A stretch of 64,000 nucleotides of DNA, from positions 124,001 to 188,000 of the forward strand of contig JAYKXP010000096.1 in assembly GCA_037176845.1 (NCBI GenBank), given 5' to 3'. Source of the DNA: Paramarasmius palmivorus (lineage: Eukaryota > Basidiomycota > Agaricomycetes > Agaricales > Marasmiaceae). The notes under the pieces were generated by a model. The model ran no database searches. It was not told the origin of the DNA and saw only the letters and a program-made list of their open reading frames with translations. The position numbers were made by a program, and so were the translations under genes. Positions 34,744 through 47,636 of the stretch are shown here, piece after piece (the first letter of the stretch is position 1; every line of letters starts with the position of its first letter).

Positions 34744-35127
34744 ATGTTCAGTGGTCTTCACGTAGAGAAGAAAGCGTTCGAAGAAGACGTATTGGACTAT
34801 GTGTGCCGTTTAGCCTGGTCTGACAGGCTTTCTCGACTTGCTTGTGTGGTTTGTAATTGTCAACGCGGTGCATGCTTATCGCTTCGAGGCCAGCCGAAAT
34901 ATTGTCTTGCAGAGTTCGCAGCGTGTCAATCTGTCTCTCTCGTCTTTGAAGCTAATCGTTTCGTTACAGATCCGATTTACTGCGACCTGACTATGAAAGG
35001 ATATCTTGCTGTATTTCCGGCATTTAGGTTTCATTTCAACCTAATTTCTCTTCAGGGTTGCTATCAGAGGAGCTTGTATTGGTGCTGCATCGATGTTCTC
35101 GATAAGGAAGGATACGTGTGTAGATAG
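34744..35127 (+). CDS. Possible 5' exon(s) of an unrecognised gene
   Basis: A 127-codon frame from ATG, cysteine-rich in the middle (CVVCNCQRGAC). No family recognised. It may be the first exon(s) of the gene that follows on the same strand; splice links to 35.3 kb are not clear. Confidence 0.35.
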   Translation: MFSGLHVEKKAFEEDVLDYVCRLAWSDRLSRLACVVCNCQRGACLSLRGQPKYCLAEFAACQSVSLVFEANRFVTDPIYCDLTMKGYLAVFPAFRFHFNLISLQGCYQRSLYWCCIDVLDKEGYVCR

Positions 35128-35292
35128 ACACCGTGAACTGGTGCCTTTGGGTTTCATCCGGGGTTGAGGTAAGTGGTCTCGTCAATATCTTTGTGGACGC
35201 ATGCTTATTCCTCTCAAGGAACGTGTACTACTGCCGCATCATTCGTAGTTGTCGGGGTGGCGGAAAGCGCACTCCAGCCTATTGAAAATTGA

Positions 35293-36583
35293 GTGGCGCA
35301 ACCTTGCCTTTCTTTTTTTAAAAAAAGAAAATTCAGTTCAGACGTAATTAAGCGTTCTATCTGGAAGCATAGTATTTGTCTTTTCTTGGGTCGCTTTCCT
35401 GGTCGGTTGACGGTATCAGTGGGTCTATCTTCCTTGGTTGCCGGCTTCTATTTCATATCTTGCTCTTGTTTCAGTTCGTATATCGGGAACGTCCTCATTT
35501 CTTCGATGCCTTCTGTGAACCAGGTGAGTAGTGTCGTGTTAGCATTTTGCTTTTATGCTGAATGGCACTGGAACGACAATAGACCACGCTCACTGACGGT
35601 CAATTCTGTGTGGAAGAGTTCACCTTTCGTCTGGATGGATCCAAGGTAAGTTCTTGCTCTGTTTTCTAGGTGTCCGCATAGGATACCTCAAAGGGTACCT
35701 TTGGTGTGGATTTCGCTGACTCAGATCTTTACATCCATCCCTATAGACATTGCTGTACTTCCCGGTCAAGGGTCAGCCGCGTGCTGTCCGCCTGCCTCGC
35801 CTTGCATTGGCAGAGTTGGATTTTGCACCCTATCTAACGGTGAGGGCTCGCGGGAAAGCGGGTCGCGGGCACCTTCGTCGAACGTTCGTCTGTACGCCTC
35901 AGCTGAAGACGTTCATGTTTATCTTTGCGGAGCAAACGGCGAAGAATCGTAGCTCGGTCAACCAGTTCGTCACCTCTGCGTTGGAGAGATTGGTCTGCGG
36001 GTTTTCTAGGCCTTGGATTGGTCCGCTTCTGGTTGATTTTGAAAATGAGGTCGTCGAGTTCCAGGGCGACGATATATTGGCAGAGGTGAGCGATGTTCTG
36101 AGGTGTGTTTCATTGTGTTCTTGCTGTTGCCTTGCCTTTAATGAAGCTTACTGATTGGTTTAGGCACTTGCATATGGTCTACGAACATGTCCATCCCAAC
36201 GATTCCATACCTTTCTTTCGTTTACCCGACAACCCGGCCCTTTGGTGGATGTCAGATACACCAGCGGAAACGAAGGACGAGGTAGGAGTCGTAGCTGTAC
36301 CTGCCTTTCCCTGAACTGCTGTATTGCCTCAACAATGATTATGCATTTTTGTGTTCGTATCCAGTTTCAAGTGACAATGCCCATGAAGCGCGTGGGGTGC
36401 CGAAACAAACGCTGGATTGAGTGCGGGTATGGCTACTCGACTTGGCTAATTGTACTTCTACGTGCTCAAACCAATCTTTCGGCGTCTATCGCCATCCTCT
36501 TTAGTCTGTCCTGTGTTTCCTGCGCCATTTCCTCATCGTGTCCGATTTTTCTCTTAAGGTTTTGCCTATTATTTGGTGTATGA
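35293..36583 (+). CDS. Unrecognised multi-exon gene (gene F)
   Basis: The best exon is about 35750-36086: LYFPVKGQPRAVRLPRLALAEL, an Arg-rich loop, FMFIFAEQTAKNRSSVNQF and GFSRPWIGPLLVDFENEV. A following exon near 36165-36280 gives HLHMVYEHVHPNDSIPFFRLP. Donors such as GTGAGT at 35524 and GTAAGT near 35646 support splicing. It resembles an alpha/beta domain but I cannot name it. Boundaries are approximate. Confidence 0.4.
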
Positions 36584-37884
36584 TATGTTGAGGGTCCGTT
36601 CTGTTGTTTGTTGTAAGATATCAGTATCAAATAAGTCCTATCCACGTACCTCTGAAAAGGTTTCATCTAGTAGCGTGATCGATCTCAATGCGATCTTGGT
36701 GACATAGCGCATGTTGGTTAGTCGCCCTTTTCCTGTACAAGTTTCCACGAGCGACACCGTCAGCTGGACTTCGACCAGGTCGCCGTTCTTGATTCGTGAT
36801 GGTTGTACCTCACGGAACCTACGTGGCAGGTTAATATCGTGGAGTATAAGTGTCAATGTGCTTGCCTCTGTTCACCGTTCCCAAACGACCTTTGGTAGTA
36901 CTCCACTACGTTGTCCGCTGTGTGAACGAAGGAATCTCCACGGAGTTCCTCCAGTATTCCATTCGGGTCTATGTCCTTGGAGAAACTGATATGCTGTTCG
37001 TCCGTGGCGAATCGCTTGCTAGTGAAGTATCTGTTGTAGACGTCCAGGGTTTGGTATCCGCCAGTGGAGCCGCTCACAGTGAAAGGTTTATATTCGCGTA
37101 CACTTGACCGAAGATGCCCTACGATTCGAGTGAGGCCTTCTATCGCATTCGTGAACGCTGGAGAGTTGAATCCCGTGAGAAGGATCCTTTGCTGAACATG
37201 TTTGACAGCCACGGATCTGTTGTAGCGTGAGTTGGTATGGACGAGGATATCCCCCTCGATGGCTCCACTTACTTAGAGTACGGGCGCACTACAGGCGGGA
37301 GGTCACATTGGAGAATATATCCTTGAACTGTGAATACCATTTCTTCAACCGTGTCGTCGTGGGTTTGTTCCGTGAGATGCCATGTACGTTCGGATGATGT
37401 CTCCGACGGGGTTATCTGCAAGCTTTCGTGAAGGTCTCCCTACAAAATTGTCCTGGCTCTTCTGAGTGCTCTCGATGTCTGTGGCTGTTTGACTCACCTT
37501 GACGAAGTTCGCAAGCGGGTTTCGTATGTATCCTGTGCTGATTCTTTCAGTAGCCAGAGTTTGCAAGTGGCGTGCTTGAGAGTGGTCATTATCTGTTGCA
37601 TGGAGCGAGAACTAAGCTGCTTACCTGCTTCTTCGTAGTGAAAGTTTTTTTGTATTGGCATGATAGGCTGTGATACGAGCAAAGTCTGGGACGCTTCAAG
37701 AGTCTCTGTTCGTCGGACTGTCGGTTCTTTGAATCGTGAAGCAACTGCTAGCAGGCCGAGAGCCTAGGTGTATTCAGAAGACACCTTTTTCAGCGCTCGT
37801 TTTCTTCGGGTTCGGGTTTGTGGCGGTTTCCGTTAGGACTGGATGCGGCGTACCGTTGGTGTACTTACCAGGCGGACCCGTCAT
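36466..37884 (-). CDS. Orphan minus-strand protein (gene G)
   Basis: Final exon 36466-36552 (AERLV then stop), previous exon from 36650 upward, and further exons to at least 37670. Readable pieces: MPIQKNFHYEEAG; GDLHESLQITPSE; VQGYILQCDLPPVVRPYS; LTGFNSPAFTNAIEGLTRIV; GDSFVHTADNVVEYYQRS; FREVQPSRIKNGDLVEVQLTV; MRYVTKIALRSITLLDETF. The part with RIKNGDLVEVQ to RSITLLDE reads like a beta-strand-rich binding domain seen in Agaricomycete orphans. One intron (about 36805-36850) appears to use a GC donor (GCAAGC...TAG). The start, near 37884 or up to 38025, is uncertain. Function unknown. Confidence 0.55.
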
Positions 37885-38025
37885 TTTTTCTTTCGCTTTG
37901 GCGCGTTTCCTTCTGACTGATGAGCTGAGTGGTGAGGTTGGTTGTATTGGTTCCTGCGCGCGTAACACTGGATGCACATGGTACCTTATGTAATATGCCG
38001 TGGTTTCTTTCAAACTGCGAGGCAC

Positions 38026-38338
38026 TCTCCATGTTCCTTCGGTTCACTTCCTTCGTTCCAGCATGGACGCTCTGTACCCTGTTTGCTCTACTCGCTGCCT
38101 TTCGGCTGCAAGAGTTCAGATCTCGTACTTCGTGGTTTTCGTTGTGCAAGCCGAACCTGAGCAGTATCCTGTTCCTTTTAGGGTGAAGTGGTGGTTTTGG
38201 ATATAAATAATAAAGGAGTAGCTTTCAATCTTTAGCTTTCACTCAGAGCGATCTTACGAGCAACTTCTTTCTCTACAGCACCTCTACTTGCCGAATCTTT
38301 TGCTTTGTCTAACTCAAGACCAGTATAGTTGATACAAG
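38026..38338. other. Spacer between genes G and I
   Basis: Divergent spacer of about 310 bp; ATAAATAATAAAGG near 38203 could serve as an AT-rich promoter element. Nothing else seen. Confidence 0.35.
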
Positions 38339-41300
38339 ATGCCGTCCTCGAAAAAAACAAGGTGAAGCCGTTTTTCTGCCTGTTGTACTCTAAGCTAATG
38401 CACACACGCAGGTCGCATGAAGGGTGAAGTCTTTTCGTCTGTTGTTGCTATATGTGCTCATGAAGAACGTTGGACGTGCAGTGCTAAAGCCGTATCCAAA
38501 GGCGAACGTGACGTCGGAGATAAGATGGTTGAAGCGAAGTGAGTATGTTATCCGGACGTGTGTGTTCTTGGCCTGAATTTTCTTAGGTCTGCTAAATCTG
38601 TGGTTGTGGTTGATGACTCCGACTGTGAAAGTGTTGCTTCGGTGGTATCGGTCGCGTAGGTTGTTTGGCCCAAGAAAATTTCTTTCTGTCAATAATCGCT
38701 TTTCAATCAGACGTTCGGCTAGGCCCAGAGAAATTGCGGACGCGCCTGCCCGTGCCTTCGGAACCGTTGAATCTGACGAGTGCGCATTTCCATGATATTT
38801 CCTTTCCGTTGACGCTGAACCGTGTTATCCAGTGAGGTGCGTGTATCAGTCAGGGATCGCCGGCCACGGTGAGTGTCGGTACTTTTGATGTTGTCGGGAA
38901 GTACTCAATCCTTTTGTCTTGGATTCGTTTGCAGCACTTTCCCTGCTGGCCATAAAGCAGACTCCGCTGGGAAGTGAGTTTCTTTTCCCTTTCGCGTTAT
39001 GGAAGTCGAAGAATACTAACTAAAGTTTAGAGCTCCGTCTACGGAAGTTGTTCCTTCTAGCGATATAGAGGAGTTTTCTTGGTCCGATAGCGATACTTCA
39101 GTTTCTGTATCCAAGTGGGTTGACTTGTTACTGCTTTCTGAAACGGTTATCTAATCAGCGGTAGGCGTACTTCTACTATTGAACGAAAGCGCCGGCCCGA
39201 GACCGACGAGAAGTATATCTGCCATACGTCCGTTCATTCTATTGATTAACATACTGGTCCGTAGCGATTCTCCTTCCAAAATTAGGGTGAACGATTTGAC
39301 ACTGTCTCCGAGGAAAATGCCAGCGTGAGTTCGCCTCTATTCGTTCACGCTTGGTCGTTGATCAGATTGGTTGCCATTTTCTGTCTTTGTTCAGCAAATC
39401 TATTCAGCGCGTTCGCCGAGTTTCCCCCGATGTTCCTTCCGATCCGAAGCCTCGGTCCAGTGGCCGATTGTGAGTATAAACTGACTTGTGAATCGTGTTG
39501 TTGTTTGATGCGTTCATCCTAGGCGTAAACCTTCCGCGAAGGCCTTGGGTGTCACTGAAGGGGAGTCTCTGATTCTGCAGAGGTGGGAGTTATTGCTTGT
39601 TCTTCGTGGGCGTTACTCATCTTCTCCAGGTTGGATGAGCTTGGATCAGGAGGCGAAGATTCTACCCCACCCCCAGAGTTCGCTTTCGTTCAACTTTCTT
39701 GTTGTATAAGCGGCCCTCTAATTCTCGTGATTGTTTGTAGCCCCACTGATGGTACATATCACCCTCGTGTTGGACGTTCCCCGGGTAAGGGCAAATCAAC
39801 CAGCAAGAACCGAGTAGTTCCTTCTCGGTCTTCTGTTGCCGTTGGAACGGTGGAGGTTCAGGATATTAAAATGGAATCACCGCCTCCCAGCACTCCTGTG
39901 CTTCGGTATGTAATCGCAATTATTGTTTGGTCAAACTTAGTCTTTTGACATGTTTCGTACATACAATAGCCCCATCTCTGACACTGAAGACAATCTGCCT
40001 TCTCCGTCTACGCTGTTTGTCAAGAAAGATGGGTATGTTCGGATCTAGCTTGCCTTTTCAACCTTGCTTATAACACCGCGTCAGAATCAAACTTTCCGAT
40101 ACTGGTAATCGTCAGGTCAAGCTTCCGAAGGCCGATACAACAGCGGCTGAAGGGTTAGATTTTTTTTTTTTTGGGGGGGGGGGGGGGCTGTTTGCTGACC
40201 ACTTTCTATTGTTCCTAGGACCGTCGTTTCCGAGAACTATGTCTCTCGTTTGAAGGCGACTCTTGAGCGCGTTTCTGGTTCGAAGTGAGCTGTCCTTATC
40301 CTTGGTGGACTTGTGTCGAGACTATGTACTTACCAATTTCTCAGAGCTCGAGTGAATTCCAAATCCTCTTCTTCCAGGTATGGATTGTCATGTTTGATTG
40401 GGTGTCATGTTCTCTTTCTAGGCTTACTTGGATTCTTAGTGATGTCGTTCCGGAAAAGCTTATGCTGGAAGACACTGTACAACCTGTTACTCCTGCACGG
40501 TAGGTCCCATTCGCGTGACGTACCATCCATGTTAATTGTGCTTTGTTACTTTCTAGCAAATCGGGAAAACACAAGGGGTATTTCTCTCTATATTCGTAGC
40601 TTATTTTATAGGGGGCTCATAACTCCAATTGGTTTAGTTCTGCTAAGGATGATGATGAAGTGGACTCTCATTCAAAAGGCGATGGGTGAGCAAGTCAGGC
40701 CCGCTTTGTGTTGATCAGGTGCTAACTTTTTTTTTTTCGCTTTCCTAGAGTCGGCCAAAAGAGCTCGTGTGTGCTTTCGTTAGTGTTTATTCCTTGCTGG
40801 CTTACTTAAGTGCAAATTTGGTCGTCGTTAGTGTGTTCTCTGGTGCAGTCTCGCTGCTTGACGAGGATGAAGACGATGTCGGATCGGAAGTGGAGGACGA
40901 GTCCTCGTCGCCGAATGTCGATCCTCTTCTGGATGAGGAATGCATCCATCCTCACCTTGTGGATCTGTACCGCAGCTTGCGCTGGATAAACAGGTGCTTC
41001 GTTTCGGTTTATTTCGAGAGAAGTTTCGCTGATTTCCTCCTCGTGTCAGTCTTCGGCGATCCAAATTCATTGGGTACACGAACATTGAAGATGCCTTTGA
41101 CGATTTTAAACCCGTTTCATACGGAGGACTTGTTGATACTCTGAACCCCCGTGTTCGAAGGTACGTATTTAATAGTGTGCCTCTTCTAGTGTTGTGCTCT
41201 TACTCTACCACAGTAAACTCGTTCGGTCGGTTCTTTTTATGGAATATAAGGACTTTAAGAATCCTTCGAGGGTGCCTTTGGCCGCTTTCTCTCGCAATTG

Positions 41301-42085
41301 GGAGTGCTTGCGTTTGCCGAGACACGAAGGTGTCCGTAGCGCCGCGTTTGTGCTCACGGGGGTTTGCATGCAGAGCTATATTGCTCAGGGTCGAGAAGTG
41401 GGCCAGAGTTACGTGAAGCAGTTACATGTTCGACCCATCGAGAACGACTGGGCAGTTTTTCAGGCCAATGTCGGCACTTTCTTCAATGACGACAAGCTTC
41501 ATGCGCCGGGCCGTCGTAGCACCCTCGTCTTTCAGACAAAATGTGAAGGATGGTCTCCTCGACGTAAGTTTGTAGATCTTTCGTATGGACTATATTAGAC
41601 CTCACGCGTTGGCAGAGTTCGACAAGGAGAGCGATAAGCTGGCATCTACCCCTTATTCCTCGCCTTCAAAAGACACTAAAACTCGCGCTGTTGACGTGCC
41701 TGGGCCTTCTGGCGATACAAAAGAATCCGATGTAGCTTTGGTTAATATTCTGCGGACCGGAGCACCGCCTTATCGTTTGTTCGAGGAAGGAGGTACGTAT
41801 CCTTTTTCATGGAACATGTCTTCTCATGTGATAGGGGCTGATTTGCTGTATTTAGTTCCTTTGTATGATGGACGTACCAGGCCAGGTGTTAAAGGGTTTA
41901 GGTTCGAACCTGCGGATTGGGACACTTACACAGAGCTGGCCACTTACCCACACCCGGAGGTGGAGGCTAATTCGCTTGTTACTGTCGTGTTCACCCTGAC
42001 TGGTTTTCGCGGCACTACTAGCAACCACCACACTGTTCACTTCAATGCTTTGTTTGCTATCGTATTGGGAAAGGTAGATGGCTAG
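38339..42085 (+). CDS. Long Ser/Pro/Asp-rich orphan protein with many small exons (gene I)
   Basis: Starts MPSSKKTR at 38339 and continues through many 40-150 nt exons, e.g. MKGEVFSSVVAICAHEERW, SAKSVVVVDDSDCESVASVV, and Ser/Pro/Lys-rich pieces to about 40.7 kb that look disordered. The C-terminal third is compact: LLDEECIHPHLVDLYRSLRW, SRRSKFIGYTNIEDAFDDF, KLVRSVLFMEYKDFKNPS, then a 41.2-41.57 kb exon and a last exon ending LFAIVLGKVDG with TAG at 42083-42085. Splice junctions in the last part are convincing; in 39-40.6 kb they are approximate and the region could hold two genes. A T13G15 tract lies at 40160-40187, in what reads as an intron. No domain recognised. Confidence 0.5.
40160..40187. 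repeat. Homopolymer junction T13-G15
   Basis: Thirteen T followed directly by fifteen G, inside a probable intron of gene I. Confidence 0.8.
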
Positions 42086-42378
42086 AGCTGCAATGTGTTT
42101 TTTGTCTGTGAACGGCATAGACTGCTGTTCTTTTCGTTTGGACTATTAGTACAGTGTATGCCTTCTATACCGTACTTTGTAATTAGATGGGACTGATTCT
42201 TACGACTTGACGCGTTTCGCCGTATACTTGCTTAAATGAGTAATATCGGACCACCGGGATACAAGCGCTTCAAAAGTAGGCGTCTATTTTGATTACTAAT
42301 ATTTCAGTGCCTTTGCGTTCACTCTTTCTTCGGTTCCTCGTTGTTCTCTAACACCCATTTCCTTCTTTGCTTAACAGC

Positions 42379-45300
42379 ATGGCTATGAACTCTGCAGTGC
42401 TTAGCCTCTCCTCTGGGTTGCGATCTCGTTTTCAGGTCAACGTTGGAGAGGGCGGCGAGATGGGCTGTAAAGAAATGCTAGAACGATATGTCGAAGAATT
42501 GGCTGGTGAGATATTCTCTTTCAGCCGACTTTCCGGAGCTGACAACGATTCTTAGTAAAAGATAATATCATTCATGAACTGTCGAAAGTACTGGCACAGT
42601 TGACGGCTGCTTCTCCTCGTCGATCACATCGAAATTCGAATCAGTGAGTTGGGATCATGTAATTCACGTACGCAACTAACGACTGCATTCGGTTGAAAGA
42701 CAGCCTATTGAATCAGCATTCGCTTCCATTCCACAGGAAAGGCATGCCTTACAGTCTGCGTTCGGGCCTGACGGTATTGTAAGATTCTTGTTATGTGAAG
42801 CATCTCTTATTCCTTGATAGACTGGGAAAGCGATCTTGATGCACTCACACAATTGAACATGACATTGTTATTATGTGCATCAGGACTAGCATCCGTCTCA
42901 TTAGTCGCTTCATCCAACAACGATGATTCATCGGTGGAATACAAGGCTTCGTGCTCATTTTCAAACAACTCTTTAGATGCAGCGGAAGCAGGACCATGGG
43001 GTAATTGTTCGTTTCTTATATGGGCGTACTGCGGTCTTACCTTTCGCAGAGTTTTGTTTCGATCTCATTTTCGAGTTCACGTCTAACTCGGACGGGTTTG
43101 ACGGATGTAGTGTTCTCGGAACCTCACATCGTACGGTAACTTACATGCCCGTTGGGGTCTCAGAATTACCTTCCATTTTGGTCTCTCGACTCGGTCTTTT
43201 CTCTGAACCTACGTGCTTTCCCCTCAGGCGGCTTCCGTCTTTTTGTACTGACTTACGATCAATTTTGAGGGGCACGCTGTCCATAAGCAGGATAACCCCC
43301 TCTGATGGGGCGTGAATGTACCTTACGTTCCCCCGACAGGCAGTGTACATTTCTTGAGCATTACGTACATCTTAGAGCCACTGCGCAAAAGCATTCTTTC
43401 TTCTTCTTTCTCACCATATCGAGGGATGTCTACAGCGTTCGTTTGTTCCCTAGTCGAATCGCCCCGCAAGGATTCTTCCGAGGCCCCCCCTCCTTCGAAA
43501 GTAATCAACAACCAGGCTTGCTCTCCCTCCAGTTTGCCCAACTGCTCGTCAATACCATTGGTGATGGACATGCCCTGGTTCACGAATATGGTCTCGAGTT
43601 TCGATGATAGACAAGCGTTTCTCTCAACAGACCTTTTGGTGAGTGCGCTACCATTCCGTGGCCCACCATTCTTATACATACATTTCTATTTTTCTTCCTT
43701 ACCTTACGCACCCCTTTCATATGCATCCTTCGATTATTCTCTTCATCTGACTCTAATAACACAGGCAATCTCAAATTCGCTGCATCAGGGCTTATCCGAT
43801 GCTTTTTCGAATGAAACCTACCGCGATATTGTTAACAACCGTTCCACCTTGACTCCAAATCAAAAATCAGCGGAACCGCTGCCTGCATTGTTCTTCGGTT
43901 TGAAGTTTCTAGATGTTGCCACACTGGTCGAAGGTTCACAGCTCACTGTTTTGGGAAGCCAGGAACTGCCTAGTGGACTGTTAACGTCGACAATAGTGCC
44001 TAGAACGGTTCTTCAAGGACAGACCGCTAAGCTGGTATGCCAGTCTCTTGCTTATTGCACAAATGAGCCGTTATTTACCTTATTCCTCCATCGGTAGAAA
44101 GGTGTTCGGTCGCTAGGGGATCAACTAGGCTGGCCTCGTATATTGACAAATTTGGAGGCGGCGCTTGGAAGATGTGGCCCTGTCCCTAGTGTGACTTTGC
44201 GACCCCAAGACATGCATTCCACTTCCGCTCGACGATTAGTAGCTACTGCCGTACGGCAGTTATGTGGTTTAGTACAGCGAGAGACGAATTTGTTGGTTCT
44301 GAAGGCGATTCAGAATTTAGAGTCCGCGGCGTTCTTCATCAATTATATGCTACAGATGGTTCGTTACCTTTTCGCTGCTACCATCACCGTGTTAACACTC
44401 GACAATAGGGCACCTACGATTTTCCCCCGTTATGGAGAACACTAGTAGACGAGCTGGAAAGGTGCGGGCTTTTGAGTCTACGTCATACGATCTAATGTAC
44501 ATTTTAGGGCTGCAAAGAAAGAAGGGATATCGTGTCAAATCAGCTCCAACCTGCCGCCTATCACAAGGCTACGCCAGTGTCTCTATTTAGCTCTGGCGGT
44601 TTCACCGTTAATTCTGTTGTGCGACATATCTCCTATGTCGAACAATCTTACCAGAATACACATGTTACGGGTAACGTGTAGTTTCCTGATGGACGCCTCG
44701 TTATATTAATTTGTTCGACAGGCTTGGTACCACTACGGTACGGTACGACCTCCGGTTCTCAAGAAAATCGAGGCTATGCTATGGCAGAATTTGTTCGCTA
44801 TGGCTAGGGGCACTATCACCACCGTCGATGCTTTGCGACTGTTTCTCGCAGAAGCCATGCCTCTCGTTCCTTTCACGTGCGAAGAGTGTGATTTCTTTAA
44901 TCCACGTAAGTCTTTCTTCCAGCCACTCAAACTAATTTAATGCTTTCGATTCGCAGATGCGGGAATGGTCGCAGCTATGCCTCTTGGGCTTTCTTATACT
45001 CAAGATAATATCCCCAAGGAATTTATACGACTTTCTTTCTCCAGCAACAATGACCTGCTAGAACGCCGAATCCCGCATGAAGACTCGAGTAAATTAGGTG
45101 ATTGTTTATCTTTCTCGGTATTAAAAGCCTACACTAATTGAAATAGAGATGACCTTACAAGCAGAAACTGGGAATCCGAACCTAACATCCGTGGATATAT
45201 CCTCTGTGCTTGCTTCTGAACTCTGGGACGCCGAAGATATCAATATCGCCGAAACAGGTTCCCCACAGCAGCATAATGCTTTACTTCAACGAGGTAAGCC

Positions 45301-47636
45301 GTTGTATTGCAAGACTCTGAGGTATACTGATCAACATACAGTAGAGGGTCCGGCTACATTAGACGTTAGCCAACATATAGATCCTAGCTCTCGCACCGAA
45401 TGCCTTGAACCCTCGAACAGCTCACGTCCTGCACATCTTGACACTGATCAAAGTCGGCATGGAAAATCTGGATCGACGAAGAGGAAGCGAGTTCGACTTG
45501 TGGGACGCCATTCAGACCATTTGCCAGGCGTACGATTGGTGAAGGCGAGAACGGTAGTTGCAGTGCAAAGTGATGTCGCTTCAGCGAAGGTCAGCCGATC
45601 GACTTCTTCTAATTGTACGCAGATCAGGGTATGATATATTACTTTTCACCATGCCAATCGTCCCCTGAGATAACTTGTAGCTCGTTCGCGGCGAATATCT
45701 ATTCCTCACCGATCCTGAAGGGCGCACGAAGACATATTGGCCCTCTTTTTGTGTGAGCATCTTCCTGCTGTCCTTTATTTTCCGTATACCAGGTCTGATT
45801 GTCTTCGCAGTCGATCACAGATCTAGAATTATTCTATGTTCTTTTACATGATTCAAACTCCTATCAATGTCGAAGTGGGAATAAGGAACGCTTCGTAACC
45901 TTGACTTCCGAATACAGCAGATTCCATCACATACCAGCACGTTTGCGCAGTGCAGTGGACCGCTCGCCAATACGTCATGTGGTGTCTCTGAGCGAAGAAC
46001 GATATGCTGAGCTAGAGTATAAGGGTTCAATACCAGATCTACTCGCTCGGGAGTTTGTGTTGGTGACAGGATCAAGGTCTTTCGAAGGTCCCACTTCTTT
46101 TGAGGATTTTCCTTTATCTCGGATTGGTCCATTATCATCGATTCATCTCGTGTATGGTAAGTCCTCATTCTTGCCTGATCTGGCCGCGGTGGTGCTATTA
46201 TCCAGTACAGTTAACTTCTTGTATTTCTCCAGATACCTCGGTGGTCAGTTTCTCCATTGGCGGCAAACCTTCTCCTGTGCATGCAACCCTGGCACAATAC
46301 GTGGACCATGTTCGCAGCAACAAACGAGACGGGATAATGTGTTTTCCACATATACCAGATATCGCCTCCAGGTCCAATGCAAACCTGTTGGTCGATATAG
46401 TCTCCTTTCAGTACACATCGGGCTTTCCGGACCAAGGCCCGTGCGAAGATTACACTCGTGCACTGAACTGGTTCTTCGTTGCGACTGGAGACACGATCCA
46501 TTCTCAAACTAGGACACCCGGAGGTCTCAATTCAGTCATTGCAGTCGAGACGGGCTCCTTGCTACTTTTCCTGGAAGTGGATGCCGAAGACATATGTGCC
46601 GCTTCTCGCGTGAGCAGCTTCGGTGAAAAGGATCCCGAGGTATCACTCGAACACTCGGACACAATAGGGCTTTTGCTCCGAGTGGGGGATAAGATGTAAG
46701 TCATTCTGATTCTACATGCTGTAGTGCTGTCAGAAAGCATCCATGTCAGTGAGTGCTGAGTATCCCCTCTATTATAGCTTACTTCGTGGTGACACTCGCT
46801 ATCGTGTCTGTACACTGGAGCCAACAGTTTACCACGGCACCTATTTTTATTCCACCAGCACTTTGCAACATACGTATTGGGCAGTGCTTCATCGATTTTG
46901 CGATGGTCACCCACTCGATGATCTCGTGCAATGCAGTCGCTCGCTGTTGTTCCGAGTGTCTTTGTATTTCCATGATTGGATTGTCAACCACACGCAAGAG
47001 TTTTTCCTGCAATCCTCCGGTCTGGCAGGGAAACGTCGCCATCTCCCAGACTTGACCAGGGTCGACGGATTGCATCAGCTTTTCAGCCTTCTTATTCTCC
47101 TCGAACTGGACCGCGTTCTATATCATCGGGACGATCTACAGGACTTGTCTTCCTATTCAAGTGGACAGTCTCAACCAGCTCGCAGGCTTATACTCGATAT
47201 AATGACGAAGCTGGATTCGGGCCTCGGTGTTTTCGATCAAGGAAGGCGGATTGCCATCAACATCTCAGAGCTATGGACGGCCTTTCGTGTTCAGCAGTGC
47301 GTAGCTTTGTCCTCTGCCATTCAAATGTCTCGTCCGTCCTCTGCCAGCTCCCGATCGGTTCTACACACCCTCCTTAGAGAAATATACTGTGATCAGATAG
47401 ACGTGGTCGCGAGTGTGCTTCGCGTGTTAGATGGTGATACATGCATGTTTGGTAGAGAAGCCGGTTTCGAGCTCTCTTACAACGATTGCGACACTTTCAA
47501 ATGGGCATTCATGGAGCGGATGGTTGGATTGGAATTGCGTGCATTGGATCGCGATGAATTTGAGCTGCGAGGTGATAGCGAGATCGAGGTACCGCGGAAG
47601 AGATTGAAAGTCGATGTAAGTAGGGATGAAGATTAG
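42379..47636 (+). CDS. JmjC-like protein, copy E2 (full length, Helitron companion)
   Basis: Many exons from MAMNSAVLSLSSGL at 42379 to the stop at 47636, with GT-AG introns. The N-terminal half is helical and unrecognised (CKEMLERYVEELA; LDALTQLNMTLLLCASG; LSTDLLAISNSLHQGLS; ALGRCGPVPSVTL; LRLFLAEAMPLVPFTCEECD), followed by a basic stretch (STKRKRVRLVGR). From about 45.69 kb comes a JmjC-like cupin: GEYLFLTDPEGRTKTYWPSF, ALNWFFVATGDTIHS, NSVIAVETGSLLLFLEVD, TIGLLLRVGDKILLRGDTRY, TVYHGTYFYSTSTLQ. Compared with Agaricomycete JmjC-like relatives the H-x-D position reads Q-T-R and the later His reads Tyr, so oxygenase activity is unlikely. The last exon is homologous to 1-858. Helitron 2 begins about 230 bp downstream on the same strand. 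Confidence 0.7.
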
